Source: Nocardioides sp. (GTDB taxonomy: Bacteria; Actinomycetota; Actinomycetes; Propionibacteriales; Nocardioidaceae). Taken from it: DNA of 64,000 nucleotides. The first letter of the stretch is position 1, and the number at the start of each line of letters is the position of its first letter. The translations under genes and the position numbers were made by a program. Under the pieces are notes generated by a model. That model searched no databases, had not been told where the DNA came from, and saw only the letters and a list, made by a program, of their open reading frames with translations. This document shows positions 9,744-18,250 of the stretch, one piece after another. The stretch lies in NCBI RefSeq assembly GCF_030150155.1, contig NZ_JASLGR010000058.1:1-64000 (forward strand). Direction: 5' to 3'.

Positions 9744-10365
9744 GACACCGGGGCCGCCGCCGAGCTGGCTCGGTGACGTCGGCCTGGGGGTCAAGGCCTG
9801 GGTCGGCGACGAGTTCGTCGCCGACCCGGGCCCCCGCACCAGCCGCGCACCCCGGGAGCGCAAGCCGAAGCCGCCGATCCCGGCCGAGGAGGTCAGGGGC
9901 GTGGCCAAGGGGATCATCCTGGAGCAGCTCGCCCTGCGCGCTCGTAGCCGCAAGGAGCTGGCCGACAAGCTCGTCGCCAAGGAGATCCCCGACGAGGTGG
10001 CCACCGAGCTTCTCGACAGGTTCGAGCAGGCCGGGTTCATCGACGACGCCGAGTTCGCTCGGATGTGGGTCGGGTCTCGTCAGCGGACCAAGAAGCTGGC
10101 CCGGCGAGCGCTGGCCCAGGAGCTACGCCTCAAGGGGATCGACGCCGAGGTGGCCCGCACGGCGCTGGACGATCTCGACCCCGCTGACGAGGAGTCGGCG
10201 GCCCGTGAGCTGGTCCAACGCAAGCTGCGGTCGATGAGTCGCCTCGACGACGTCACCAAGACCCGCCGGCTGCTCGGCATGCTGGCGCGGAAGGGCTACT
10301 CGGGGTCGATGGCGATGTCCGTGATCAAGAGCGAGATCGCGGACATGTCAGAATCGGATCTGTGA
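9733..10365 (+). CDS. recX: Regulatory protein RecX
   Basis: RecX binds RecA filaments and limits their activity. 210 residues, made of three-helix repeats after an acidic, Pro-rich N-terminal 60 residues. Recognisable segments are RSRKELADKLVAKEIPDEV and GFIDDAEFARMWV. The ATG at 9733 overlaps the last 11 bases of recA; GTG 9727 is an alternative. recA-recX coupling is conserved in actinobacteria. The stop overlaps the next start by 4 bases. Confidence 0.92.
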   Translation: MTSETPGPPPSWLGDVGLGVKAWVGDEFVADPGPRTSRAPRERKPKPPIPAEEVRGVAKGIILEQLALRARSRKELADKLVAKEIPDEVATELLDRFEQAGFIDDAEFARMWVGSRQRTKKLARRALAQELRLKGIDAEVARTALDDLDPADEESAARELVQRKLRSMSRLDDVTKTRRLLGMLARKGYSGSMAMSVIKSEIADMSESDL

Positions 10366-10862
10366 CCGAGACTCAGCAGCGCGAAATCCTCACCTACGAA
10401 CTGTTCGGCACGGCCGTGCGCGACATCGCGCAGCAGGTCGTCGACTCGGGCTACGAGCCGGACATCGTGCTGGCCATTGCCCGCGGTGGTCTGGGTCTGG
10501 GCATGGGGCTGGGCTACGCCCTGGACGTCAAGAACCTCTCGGCCGTCAACGTCGAGTTCTACACCGGTGTGGGGGAGACCCTCGAGGTCCCGATCATGCT
10601 CCCGCCGACCCCGCAGGCGATCGACCTGACCGGGATGAAGGTGCTGGTCACCGATGACGTCGCCGACACCGGCAAGACCCTCGAGGTCGTCCACGAGTTC
10701 CTCTCCGGCCACGTCGCCGAGGTCCGCACCGCCGTGATCTACGAGAAGCCGTGGACCGTGATCAACCCCGACTACATCTGGCGCAAGGTCGACTCCTGGA
10801 TCGACTTCCCGTGGTCCTCGACCCCGCCGCTGGTCAACCGTCACGGCGGGATGGCGCACTGA
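10362..10862 (+). CDS. Phosphoribosyltransferase-family protein
   Basis: 166 residues, type I PRTase fold. The PRPP-binding loop VLVTDDVADTGKTL (about residues 91-104) and the AIARGGLGLGMGLGYAL segment are clear. The substrate base cannot be read from the sequence; relatives include xanthine/hypoxanthine PRTases and uncharacterised proteins. GTG start overlapping the recX stop by 4 bases; PPK2 follows 1 base after its stop, so it may belong to a recA-recX-PRTase-ppk2 transcription unit. Confidence 0.8.
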   Translation: MTETQQREILTYELFGTAVRDIAQQVVDSGYEPDIVLAIARGGLGLGMGLGYALDVKNLSAVNVEFYTGVGETLEVPIMLPPTPQAIDLTGMKVLVTDDVADTGKTLEVVHEFLSGHVAEVRTAVIYEKPWTVINPDYIWRKVDSWIDFPWSSTPPLVNRHGGMAH

Positions 10863-10863
10863 G

Positions 10864-11700
10864 ATGCACCGGGTCCCTGCCGGTCCGGTCGACCTGACGA
10901 CGTACCCGACGACGGCCCCGAAGTCGGCCGGCTCGAAGAAGGACGGCGAGACCGAGCTCGCCGAGCTCGGTGAGCGCCTGCTCGACCTGCAGACCAAGCT
11001 CTTCGCCGAGGGGCGCAGCGGCAGCCACCGCTCCCTGCTGCTGGTGCTGCAGGGGATGGACACCTCGGGCAAGGGCGGCATCCTCGTCCACACCGTGGGT
11101 CTGATGGACCCCCAGGGGCTCAAGATCACCGCGTTCAAGGCCCCCTCGGCCGAGGAGCGCGCCCACGACTTCCTGTGGCGGATCGAGAAGGCAGTGCCGC
11201 CGGCGGGGTTCGTCGGCGTCTTCGACCGCTCCCACTACGAGGACGTGCTGATCCAGCGGGTGCGGTCCTTCGCCCCGGCTGACGAGATCGAACGGCGCTA
11301 CGGCGCGATCAACGACTTCGAGCGTCGGCTCAGCGAGGAGGGGACCACGATCGTGAAGTGCATGCTCCACATCTCCCCGGCCGAGCAGCGTGAACGGCTC
11401 CAGGCCCGACTCGACGACCCGACGAAGTACTGGAAGTACAACCCCGGCGACGTCGACGAGCGCCAGCTGTGGGCCGAGTACCAGAAGGCCTACGAGATCG
11501 CTCTGGAGCGCACCAACACCGACGAGGCGCCGTGGCACATCGTGCCCAGCGACAACAAGTGGTACCGCAACCTCGCCGTGGCCAAGCTCCTCCTCGACGC
11601 CCTGGAGTCGATGAGCCTGGACTGGCCCGACGCCGAGTTCGACGTGGAGGCCGAGAAGGCCCGCCTCGCCGCCGACACCATCTCAGGAGACTCCGAGTGA
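10864..11700 (+). CDS. PPK2-family polyphosphate kinase
   Basis: Polyphosphate:nucleotide phosphotransferase of the PPK2 family, which uses polyphosphate to phosphorylate nucleoside mono- or diphosphates. 278 residues. Walker A GMDTSGKGG at about residues 64-72, Walker B-like VFDRSHYEDVL, and a lid rich in Arg. The subclass (AMP or ADP preference) cannot be settled by eye. It overlaps the HipA-like kinase gene by 4 bases. Confidence 0.9.
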   Translation: MHRVPAGPVDLTTYPTTAPKSAGSKKDGETELAELGERLLDLQTKLFAEGRSGSHRSLLLVLQGMDTSGKGGILVHTVGLMDPQGLKITAFKAPSAEERAHDFLWRIEKAVPPAGFVGVFDRSHYEDVLIQRVRSFAPADEIERRYGAINDFERRLSEEGTTIVKCMLHISPAEQRERLQARLDDPTKYWKYNPGDVDERQLWAEYQKAYEIALERTNTDEAPWHIVPSDNKWYRNLAVAKLLLDALESMSLDWPDAEFDVEAEKARLAADTISGDSE

Positions 11701-12467
11701 CGCTGCCCCTGGTCACGGTCACCCGCTACGTGACCCCGTTGCGCGAGGGCGGCTCGCTGCCCGGCATCGTCGAGGGCGACGACCTCGGCACCTGGGTGTG
11801 CAAGTTCCACGGCGCCGGTCAGGGACGACGCGTCCTGGTCGCCGAGGTGATCGTGGCCGGGCTGGCCCGGGCACTCGACATCCCCACCCCCGACCAGGCG
11901 GTGCTCGACCTCGATCCGGCCCTGGCACGCTACGAGGCCGACGAGGAGGTCCAGGACCTGCTCAACGCCAGTGCCGGCCTCAACCTCGGCATCGACTTCC
12001 TGCCCGGCGCCTTCGGCTTCGACGCCTCCACCGCCGTCGAGCCGGGCCTGGCGGGCCGGATCCTGTGGCTCGACGCCTTCACCGCCAACGTCGACCGGAG
12101 CTGGCGCAACCCGAACATGCTGGTCTGGAATGGCGGCATCTACGCCATCGACCACGGCGCCTCGCTCTACTTCCACCACTCCTGGCCCGGCGGGCCCGGC
12201 ACCCCCGAGCGGTTCGCGGCCCAGCCGTTCGACATCTCCGAGCACGTCCTGTCCGGCTTGGTCGATCAGGCCCGCGCCGTCGACGCTGAGGCCGCGGCCA
12301 CCCTCGACGACGCCACGCTGCGCTCGATCGTGGCCGACGTCCCCGACGCCTGGCTCGACGAGTACGACTGGGCTGAGGGCCCCGAGCAGGTCCGGGAGCG
12401 CTACGTCACCTTCCTGCGAGCGCGCCTGGACGGCGGCCGGCCGTGGCTGCCCGGTGGTGGCGCGTGA
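11697..12467 (+). CDS. HipA-like kinase domain protein
   Basis: 256 residues resembling the HipA_2 family. Visible motifs are VCKFHGAGQG (nucleotide-binding lysine), a catalytic-loop-like NVDRSWRNPN at about residues 136-145, and a metal-site-like YAIDHGASLYF. No HTH partner of HipB type lies nearby, so a classical HipBA toxin-antitoxin module is not supported. Instead it is paired with DUF3037, its stop overlapping that gene's GTG by 4 bases. GTG start overlapping the PPK2 stop. Function unknown; kinase activity is inferred. Confidence 0.75.
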   Translation: MTLPLVTVTRYVTPLREGGSLPGIVEGDDLGTWVCKFHGAGQGRRVLVAEVIVAGLARALDIPTPDQAVLDLDPALARYEADEEVQDLLNASAGLNLGIDFLPGAFGFDASTAVEPGLAGRILWLDAFTANVDRSWRNPNMLVWNGGIYAIDHGASLYFHHSWPGGPGTPERFAAQPFDISEHVLSGLVDQARAVDAEAAATLDDATLRSIVADVPDAWLDEYDWAEGPEQVRERYVTFLRARLDGGRPWLPGGGA

Positions 12468-12871
12468 GCCCCTACCAGTACGTCGTGCTGCGGTGCGTCC
12501 CACGGGTGGAGCGCGAGGAGTTCCTCAACGTGGGTGTCGTGCTGCACTGCCCTGAGGCCCAGTTCCTCGGGATGGCGGCCCGCCTGGACCGGGCCCGGCT
12601 CGAGGCGTTCGCTCCCGCCACCGACCCGGTGCTGGTGGAGTCGGCGCTGGCGGCAGTCGACCTGATCTGTCAGGGCACCGCCCACGCGGAGTTCGGGGCG
12701 GGCATGCGGGCCACGGCGTACGGCCAGCGGGCCCTGGAGGACACCCCGAGCGCACGGTTCGGACTGCTCAAGGCTCCACGCTCGACGGTGCTCCAGCCCG
12801 GGCCGGTGCACGGCGGTCTGACCGCCGACCCGGCCGCCGAGCTGGAGCGACTGCTGTCGGTTCTGGTCTAG
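12464..12871 (+). CDS. DUF3037 protein
   Basis: 135 residues. The start is a GTG at 12464 overlapping the preceding stop; it gives VSPYQYVVLRCVPRVEREEFLNVG, which matches the start of the DUF3037 family. No catalytic motif is recognised. Coupling to the HipA-like kinase implies a shared role. It ends 8 bases from the convergent chelatase gene, with no obvious terminator in between. Confidence 0.8.
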   Translation: MSPYQYVVLRCVPRVEREEFLNVGVVLHCPEAQFLGMAARLDRARLEAFAPATDPVLVESALAAVDLICQGTAHAEFGAGMRATAYGQRALEDTPSARFGLLKAPRSTVLQPGPVHGGLTADPAAELERLLSVLV

Positions 12872-12879
12872 GAGGTGCT

Positions 12880-13623
12880 TTAGACGGGGACGAGCTCCAG
12901 GGACCCGACGGCGTAGCGCGCCAGGATCGTGCGAGCGATCTCCGGGTGGGCCCCGAGCGGGTCCGAGACCGCCACCGCGCCGGCCTCCAGGGCCAGCTCG
13001 GCGGCACGGTCGGGCAACCAGCCCGGCGCGAGGAAAAGCGAGGCCACGGCGATGTGGCGCTTGCCCTCGGCCCGGAAGGCGCGGACCGCCTCACCGGTCG
13101 CCGGCGGCGCCGAGGAGGCGTACGCCGCCACCACCGGGAGCTTGTGGTGCGAGCCCCACAGCCGGGCCAGACGCGCGACCGCCTGGTTGGCGAGCATGTC
13201 CGAGGAGCCGGCCGCGGCCAGCACCAAGGCGTCCAGCTCGCGCACCCGGTGGGCCCGCAAGGCCTCACGCAGACGGACGTCGAGGACGTTGAGCAGGGTG
13301 TTCTCCAGACCGATGATCCCGGCAGCCCGGATCGCGATCTCGGGGTGGCGCTCGGCGGCCGCGGCGATCGCGGCGGGCACGTCGACCTTGGCGTGGTAGG
13401 CCTCGCTGAGCAGCAGCGGGACGACCACGATCTCGCGGTGGCCGGCCTTGACCAGGCGGTTCACCACCGTCTCGAACGACGGCTTCGAGAGCTCCAGGAA
13501 CGCCTCGACGACCGTGAGGTCGGGACGGGTGCGGCGCACCTCGTCGACCAGGGCCGTGATGGTGGCCGCATGCCGGGGATCACGGGAGCCGTGAGCCAGG
13601 GCGACCAGGGCAGGTGCTGTCAT
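12880..13623 (-). CDS. Sirohydrochlorin chelatase-like protein (CbiX long form)
   Basis: 247 residues with two CbiX-like halves. The N-terminal half carries AHGSRDPRH and the metal-ligand region SEAYHAKVDVP. In the C-terminal half the equivalent motifs have decayed (AAGSSD, LFLAPGWLPD), as in asymmetric two-domain chelatases. It would insert Fe2+ (or Co2+) into sirohydrochlorin; the position after sir and cysH points to siroheme for sulfite reductase. A strong AAGGAGG precedes ATG 13623. Confidence 0.85.
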   Translation of the reverse strand: MTAPALVALAHGSRDPRHAATITALVDEVRRTRPDLTVVEAFLELSKPSFETVVNRLVKAGHREIVVVPLLLSEAYHAKVDVPAAIAAAAERHPEIAIRAAGIIGLENTLLNVLDVRLREALRAHRVRELDALVLAAAGSSDMLANQAVARLARLWGSHHKLPVVAAYASSAPPATGEAVRAFRAEGKRHIAVASLFLAPGWLPDRAAELALEAGAVAVSDPLGAHPEIARTILARYAVGSLELVPV

Positions 13624-13648
13624 AGCAGCGAGCCTCCTTTCGAAAGGT

Positions 13649-14395
13649 TCAGGAGTGGATGCCGCACTCGGTCTTGCCGGTGCCGGCCCAGCGGCCACTG
13701 CGCGGGTCGTCGCCCGGCGCGACCCGGCGGGTGCACGGTGCGCAGCCGATCGACGGGTAGCCGTCGTAGGCCAGCGGGTTGACCAGCACGCCGTTCTCGG
13801 CGATGTAGCGCTCGACCTGCTGGTCGCTCCACCGCGCGATCGGGGAGACCTTCACCTTGCCGCGCTTGGCGTCCCAGCCGATCACGGGCGCGATCACCCG
13901 GTTATGGGTCTCGGCGCGACGCAGACCGGTCGCCCAGGCGTCGTACCCCGACAGCGACTCGGCCAGCGGGGTGACCTTGCGCAGCTTGCAGCACAGGTCG
14001 GGGTCGGTGCGGAAGAGGTCCTTGCCGTACTGGGCGTCCTGCTCCTCCACGCTCTGCACCGGGGCGATCGTGATCAGGTTGACGTCCAGGGTGGCCGCCA
14101 CCGCGTCGCGGGTGCCGATGGTCTCGATGAAGTGGTAGCCGGTGTCGAGGAAGACGACGTCGACGCCGGGGACGACCTTCGCGGCCAGGTGCGCGAGCAC
14201 CGCGTCACCCATCGAGGAGGTGATGCAGAACCGCTCGCCGAAGGTAGCGGCAGCCCACTCGATGATGTGCTCGGCCGGAGCGAGCTCCAGTTCGGCGCCC
14301 CAGTGCGAGACGATCTCGCGCAGTTCCTCGGAGCTGCGCCCGGTCGTCGTGGCACCGCGGAAGGCCCGCGCTGCGGTGGTGGCCAGGGTGCTCAT
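13649..14395 (-). CDS. cysH: Phosphoadenylyl/adenylyl-sulfate reductase
   Basis: Thioredoxin-dependent reductase yielding sulfite in assimilatory sulfate reduction. 248 residues of the PP-loop family. It carries the two cysteine pairs of [4Fe-4S] APS-reductase types (DLCCKLRK at about residue 135 and GCAPCTRR at about 218) and the catalytic KTECGIH near the C-terminus, so APS is the likelier substrate. ATG 14395 overlaps the sir stop by 4 bases. Confidence 0.93.
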   Translation of the reverse strand: MSTLATTAARAFRGATTTGRSSEELREIVSHWGAELELAPAEHIIEWAAATFGERFCITSSMGDAVLAHLAAKVVPGVDVVFLDTGYHFIETIGTRDAVAATLDVNLITIAPVQSVEEQDAQYGKDLFRTDPDLCCKLRKVTPLAESLSGYDAWATGLRRAETHNRVIAPVIGWDAKRGKVKVSPIARWSDQQVERYIAENGVLVNPLAYDGYPSIGCAPCTRRVAPGDDPRSGRWAGTGKTECGIHS

Positions 14396-16104
14396 CGCAC
14401 GAGATCCTCATCTGCTCTGGCGACCCAGGTGGTGAAGGACTCGCCGTCGTTGCGGTCGGCGAGGTAGTTCGTCGCGAGGGTGCTGATGTAGTCGTCCAGG
14501 CCGGCGCTGGTGACCTTGTGCTGGCGCAGCTTGCGGCCGAAGTTGGCCTGCAGGCCGATCGCGCCGCCGAGGTGCACCTGGAAGCCTTCGACCTGCTCGC
14601 CGTTCTCGTCGGTGACGAGCTGGCCCTTGAGGCCGATGTCGGCGACCTGGGTGCGGGCGCACGCGTTGGGGCAGCCGTTGACGTTGACGGTGATGCCCTG
14701 CTCGCCGAAGTCGCCCACCGGGAAGCGCTGCTCCAAGGTGGTGATCAGGTCGGCGCTGCGGTTCTTCGTGTCGACGATGGCCAGCTTGCAGAACTCGATG
14801 CCGGTGCAGGCCATCGTGTTGCGTCGCCAGTTCGACGGCCGCGCCGAGAGGCCGAGCGTGTCGAGTTCCTCGACGAGAGCCTCGGCCCGGTCGGCGTCGA
14901 CGCCGAGGATGACGATCTTCTGGTACGCCGTGAGGCGTGCGCCGGCAGCGTCGTACTTCTCGATCAGGTCGGCCAGGCCGACCAGCAGCGAGCCGGAGAT
15001 CCGGCCGACGGTCGGGGCGACACCGACGTAGACCTTGCCGTCCTTCTGCGGGTGGACGCCGATGTGGTCGCGGTGCGCCGTCGGCGTCTCGGGGGACGGG
15101 TTGTCGAGCAGGGTGTGGCCCAGGTACTCGTTCTCCAGGACCTCGCGGAACTTGGCGCCGCCCCAGTCGGCGACGAGGAACTTCAGCCGAGCCTTGGAGC
15201 GCAGCCGGCGGTAGCCGTAGTCACGGAAGATGCCCGCGACACCGGCCCACACGTCGGGGACCTCGTCGATCGGCACCCAGACGCCGAGCTTCTCGGTCAG
15301 GTGCGGGTTGGTAGACAGGCCACCGCCGACCCAGACGTCGAAGCCGGGGCCGTGCTCGGGGTGGACCGAGGCGACGAAGGCGACGTCGTTGGTCTCGGGG
15401 GAGACGTCGTGGCTGGGGTGACCGGTCAGCGCGGTCTTGAACTTCCGCGGGAAGTTCGAGAAGCGCGGGTCGCCGATGTAGAGCCGCTTGATCTCCTCCA
15501 GGGCGGAGGTGCCGTCGATGATCTCGTCGGCGGCGACGCCGGCGACAGGGGAGCCGAGGAAGGGGCGCGGCGAGTCGCCGCAGGCCTCGACCGTGGAGAG
15601 TCCGGCCTCTTCGAGGCGCTCCCAGATCTCGGGGACGTTCTCGATCTCGATCCAGTGGTACTGGATGTTCTGCCGGTCGGTGACGTCGGCGGTGTCGCGG
15701 CCGAAGTCGCGGCCGATGGTGCCCAGGGCGCGCACCGCCTGGTGGGTCAGCAGCGCGCCGTCGGAGCGGACCCGCATCATGAAGTAGCGGTCGTCCAGCT
15801 CCTCCTCGTCGAGGGTCGCGGTCTTGCCGCCGTCGATCCCGGGCTTGCGCTGGGTGTAGAGCCCCATCCAGCGGAACCGGCCGCGCAGGTCCGAGGGGTC
15901 GATCGAGTCGAAGCCGCGCTTGGAGTAAATGTTGATGATCCGCGCCCGGACGTTCAGCGGGTCGTCGTCCTTCTTGGACTGCTCGTTCTTGTTGAGCGGC
16001 TCGGTGTAGCCGAGTGCCCATTGGCCCTCACCGCGCTTGGGGCGCGGAATCTCGGTCTTGGTGGCCGGGGTGGGCTTGTAGCGGAGGTCAGGCACAGGAT
16101 CCAT
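14392..16104 (-). CDS. sir: Ferredoxin-dependent sulfite (nitrite/sulfite) reductase
   Basis: 570-residue siroheme/[4Fe-4S] protein of the nitrite/sulfite reductase family. Two ferredoxin-like halves are visible; the cluster and siroheme ligands are in CTGIEFCKLA (about residue 430) and NGCPNACAR (about 475). With cysH and the chelatase downstream it is best read as sulfite reductase; nitrite reductase is less likely because no nitrate genes are near. First gene of the sir-cysH-chelatase operon; candidate operator at 16136-16177. Confidence 0.93.
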   Translation of the reverse strand: MDPVPDLRYKPTPATKTEIPRPKRGEGQWALGYTEPLNKNEQSKKDDDPLNVRARIINIYSKRGFDSIDPSDLRGRFRWMGLYTQRKPGIDGGKTATLDEEELDDRYFMMRVRSDGALLTHQAVRALGTIGRDFGRDTADVTDRQNIQYHWIEIENVPEIWERLEEAGLSTVEACGDSPRPFLGSPVAGVAADEIIDGTSALEEIKRLYIGDPRFSNFPRKFKTALTGHPSHDVSPETNDVAFVASVHPEHGPGFDVWVGGGLSTNPHLTEKLGVWVPIDEVPDVWAGVAGIFRDYGYRRLRSKARLKFLVADWGGAKFREVLENEYLGHTLLDNPSPETPTAHRDHIGVHPQKDGKVYVGVAPTVGRISGSLLVGLADLIEKYDAAGARLTAYQKIVILGVDADRAEALVEELDTLGLSARPSNWRRNTMACTGIEFCKLAIVDTKNRSADLITTLEQRFPVGDFGEQGITVNVNGCPNACARTQVADIGLKGQLVTDENGEQVEGFQVHLGGAIGLQANFGRKLRQHKVTSAGLDDYISTLATNYLADRNDGESFTTWVARADEDLVR

Positions 16105-16135
16105 TGGAACCCGATCAGACGTGAGCCTTCAACTT

Positions 16136-16177
16136 CGCGTCTCACATCGTGAATCTTCATCCAGAATATGAGACACG
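16136..16177. promoter_or_regulatory. Long inverted repeat over the sir promoter
   Basis: CGCGTCTCACAT (16136-16147) and ATATGAGACACG (16166-16177) form a 12-base inverted repeat with 10 of 12 pairs, separated by 18 bases. The spacer and right arm contain TATTCT on the minus strand (16168-16163), a candidate -10 for sir, with about a 50-base leader. Position and symmetry suggest an operator for a sulfur-responsive regulator; the protein is not identified. Confidence 0.5.
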
Positions 16178-16218
16178 GAAGGATGGACGCCGGATTGGTC
16201 GAGAAACGCCGCCGTTAC

Positions 16219-16233
16219 TACGCTGTGACCATG
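16219..16233 (+). promoter_or_regulatory. Leaderless promoter of glyA
   Basis: TACGCT at 16219-16224, six bases, then ATG at 16231, with no Shine-Dalgarno sequence. This fixes the glyA start at 16231 over the upstream in-frame ATG at 16168. Confidence 0.6.
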
Positions 16234-17682
16234 GCTGACCAGAGCGCTCTGAACTCCTTGACGTCCTCCGCATATCAGCAGGCTCTCGAGGTCATCGCCT
16301 CGGTCGAGCCCCGGGTCGCCGAGGCCACCCGCGCCGAGCTCGCCGACCAGCGCGCCTCCCTGAAGCTGATCGCCTCGGAGAACTACGCCTCGCCGGCCGT
16401 GCTCCTCGCGATGGGCACCTGGTTCTCCGACAAGTACGCCGAGGGCACCGTCGGTCACCGCTTCTACGCCGGCTGCCAGAACGTCGACACCGTCGAGTCG
16501 CTGGCCGCCGAGCACGCTCGCGAGCTCTTCGGCGCCGAGTACGCCTACGTCCAGCCGCACTCCGGCATCGACGCCAACCTGACCGCCTACTGGGCGATCC
16601 TGGCCCACCGGGTCGAGGGCCCGTGGCTCAAGGACGCCGGCGTGAAGAACATGAACGACCTCTCCGAGGCCGACTGGGAGAAGCTGCGCAACGAGCTCGG
16701 CAACCAGCGCCTGCTCGGCATGTCGCTCGACGCCGGTGGTCACCTCACCCACGGCTTCCGCCCGAACATCTCCGGCAAGATGTTCCACCAGAACCAGTAC
16801 GGCACCGACCCCGAGACCGGCCTGCTCGACTACGACGCCGTCGCCACGAAGGTCAAGGAGTTCAAGCCGCTCATCCTGGTCGCCGGCTACTCGGCCTACC
16901 CGCGTCGGGTGAACTTCGCCAAGATGCGCGAGATCGCCGACTCCGTGGGCGCCACCCTGATGGTCGACATGGCCCACTTCGCCGGTCTGGTCGCCGGCAA
17001 GGTGTTCACCGGCGAGGAGAACCCGGTTCCCTACGCCCACGTCGTCACCTCGACCTCGCACAAGTCGCTGCGCGGCCCGCGTGGTGGCTTCATCCTCTCC
17101 ACCGAGGAGTACGCCCCCAGCGTCGACCGTGGCTGCCCGATGGTGCTCGGCGGCCCGCTCTCGCACGTGATGGCCGCCAAGGCCGTCGCCTTCGCCGAGG
17201 CCCGCCAGGACTCCTTCCAGACCTACGCCCAGAACGTGGCCGACAACGCCCAGTCGCTGGCCGAGGGCTTCAAGAAGCGCGGCATCAAGCTCGTCACCGA
17301 CGGCACCGACAACCACATCGTGCTGCTCGACGTCTCGGGCCTGGGCATCACCGGTCGCCAGGCCGAGTCCGCGCTGCTCGACTCCGGCATCGTGACCAAC
17401 CGCAACTCCGTCCCGGCCGACCCGAACGGTGCCTGGTACACCTCCGGCGTCCGTCTGGGCACCCCCGCCCTGACCACCCGCGGCCTGGGTGGCACCGACT
17501 TCGACTACGTGGCCGAGCTCATCGCCACGGTCCTGAAGTCCACCACCCCGGGCACCACCGCCGCCGGTGCGCCGTCCAAGGCGTCGTACAACATCGCCGA
17601 CGGTGTCGCGGAGAAGACCAAGGCCGCTGCGGCCGAGCTGATGGGCAAGTTCCCGCTGTACCCGGGTCTCGACCTGAGCTGA
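16231..17682 (+). CDS. glyA: Serine hydroxymethyltransferase (long form)
   Basis: PLP enzyme interconverting serine and glycine with tetrahydrofolate, feeding one-carbon metabolism. 483 residues, about 60 longer than standard GlyA; the extra sequence is chiefly the insert around GPWLKDAGVKNMNDLSEA and a C-terminal tail after TTPGTTAAGAP. The PLP lysine is in STSHKSLRG at about residue 278. The first residues, MADQSALNSL, follow the leaderless promoter. Faces the sir operon across 126 bases and ends at a strong convergent hairpin. Confidence 0.95.
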   Translation: MADQSALNSLTSSAYQQALEVIASVEPRVAEATRAELADQRASLKLIASENYASPAVLLAMGTWFSDKYAEGTVGHRFYAGCQNVDTVESLAAEHARELFGAEYAYVQPHSGIDANLTAYWAILAHRVEGPWLKDAGVKNMNDLSEADWEKLRNELGNQRLLGMSLDAGGHLTHGFRPNISGKMFHQNQYGTDPETGLLDYDAVATKVKEFKPLILVAGYSAYPRRVNFAKMREIADSVGATLMVDMAHFAGLVAGKVFTGEENPVPYAHVVTSTSHKSLRGPRGGFILSTEEYAPSVDRGCPMVLGGPLSHVMAAKAVAFAEARQDSFQTYAQNVADNAQSLAEGFKKRGIKLVTDGTDNHIVLLDVSGLGITGRQAESALLDSGIVTNRNSVPADPNGAWYTSGVRLGTPALTTRGLGGTDFDYVAELIATVLKSTTPGTTAAGAPSKASYNIADGVAEKTKAAAAELMGKFPLYPGLDLS

Positions 17683-17690
17683 TGGTGGGT

Positions 17691-17747
17691 TAACTGCTGG
17701 TGAAAAGGCCCTCGGGCACGGGGTTTACCCACCTTCACCAGCAGTTA
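17691..17747. terminator. Convergent terminator hairpin between glyA and the 17750 gene
   Basis: TAACTGCTGGTGAA (17691-17704) pairs perfectly with TTCACCAGCAGTTA (17734-17747) across a 29-base loop. It lies exactly between the converging stops, so it probably serves both strands. No clear T-run follows. Confidence 0.75.
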
Positions 17748-17749
17748 CC

Positions 17750-18250
17750 TCATCTGGGTGGGGGGCCACAGAGCGGCTCCACGGCCAGCAGCCCCAGGGT
17801 GCCGAGCCAGACCGTAGCGACCAGCCACCCGGACTCGGCTGCCAGCGTCCCAAGGATCGCTGCGGCGAGCGCAATCGCGGGTCTGAGGAACGTCATCGGG
17901 CCGAGGATGACCGCGCTGGCCAGATAGGTCAGCCGCCATGACAACGCCCGGTAGACGATCAGGGCGCCCACGACCAGGATTGCGTACGGCGCCAGCGCCA
18001 GCAGCATCGTGCGCGCGGTGTGGCCCAGGTCGGCTCCGGTCCACCCGCCCGCGCTGAGCGCGAGGACGAGGGTCGCCGGGACCAGCGCCAGTACGCCGAC
18101 CGCGGCGCCGCGACGCAGGCCCGCCCGGTCCTGGGCACGATGGTCGATCAGGCCGGTGCGGCCCAGGCTCGCCCGCAGGCCGCTGAAGACGGCGTCCAGG
18201 GCGCCGATCGTGCCGATCGCGACGGCCGCTGCGAGGTCGGCCGCGCTCAT
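17750..18250 (-). CDS. Small integral membrane protein of unknown function
   Basis: 166 residues with four likely membrane helices and the conserved-looking motif GALDAVFSGLRASLGRTG near the N-terminus. Not a family I can name. ATG 18250 overlaps the methyltransferase stop (ATGA), so it is the last gene of a four-gene overlapping unit (DUF2804, fusion enzyme, methyltransferase, this protein). The tight coupling suggests a membrane step in the same pathway. Confidence 0.7.
   Translation of the reverse strand: MSAADLAAAVAIGTIGALDAVFSGLRASLGRTGLIDHRAQDRAGLRRGAAVGVLALVPATLVLALSAGGWTGADLGHTARTMLLALAPYAILVVGALIVYRALSWRLTYLASAVILGPMTFLRPAIALAAAILGTLAAESGWLVATVWLGTLGLLAVEPLCGPPPR

Noticed and set aside
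11697..12871. Classical HipBA toxin-antitoxin pair
   Set aside because: The kinase is only HipA-like, and DUF3037 has no helix-turn-helix, so it is not HipB.
16168..16230. Upstream in-frame ATG for glyA
   Set aside because: It lies in the sir operator region and the leaderless promoter points to 16231.
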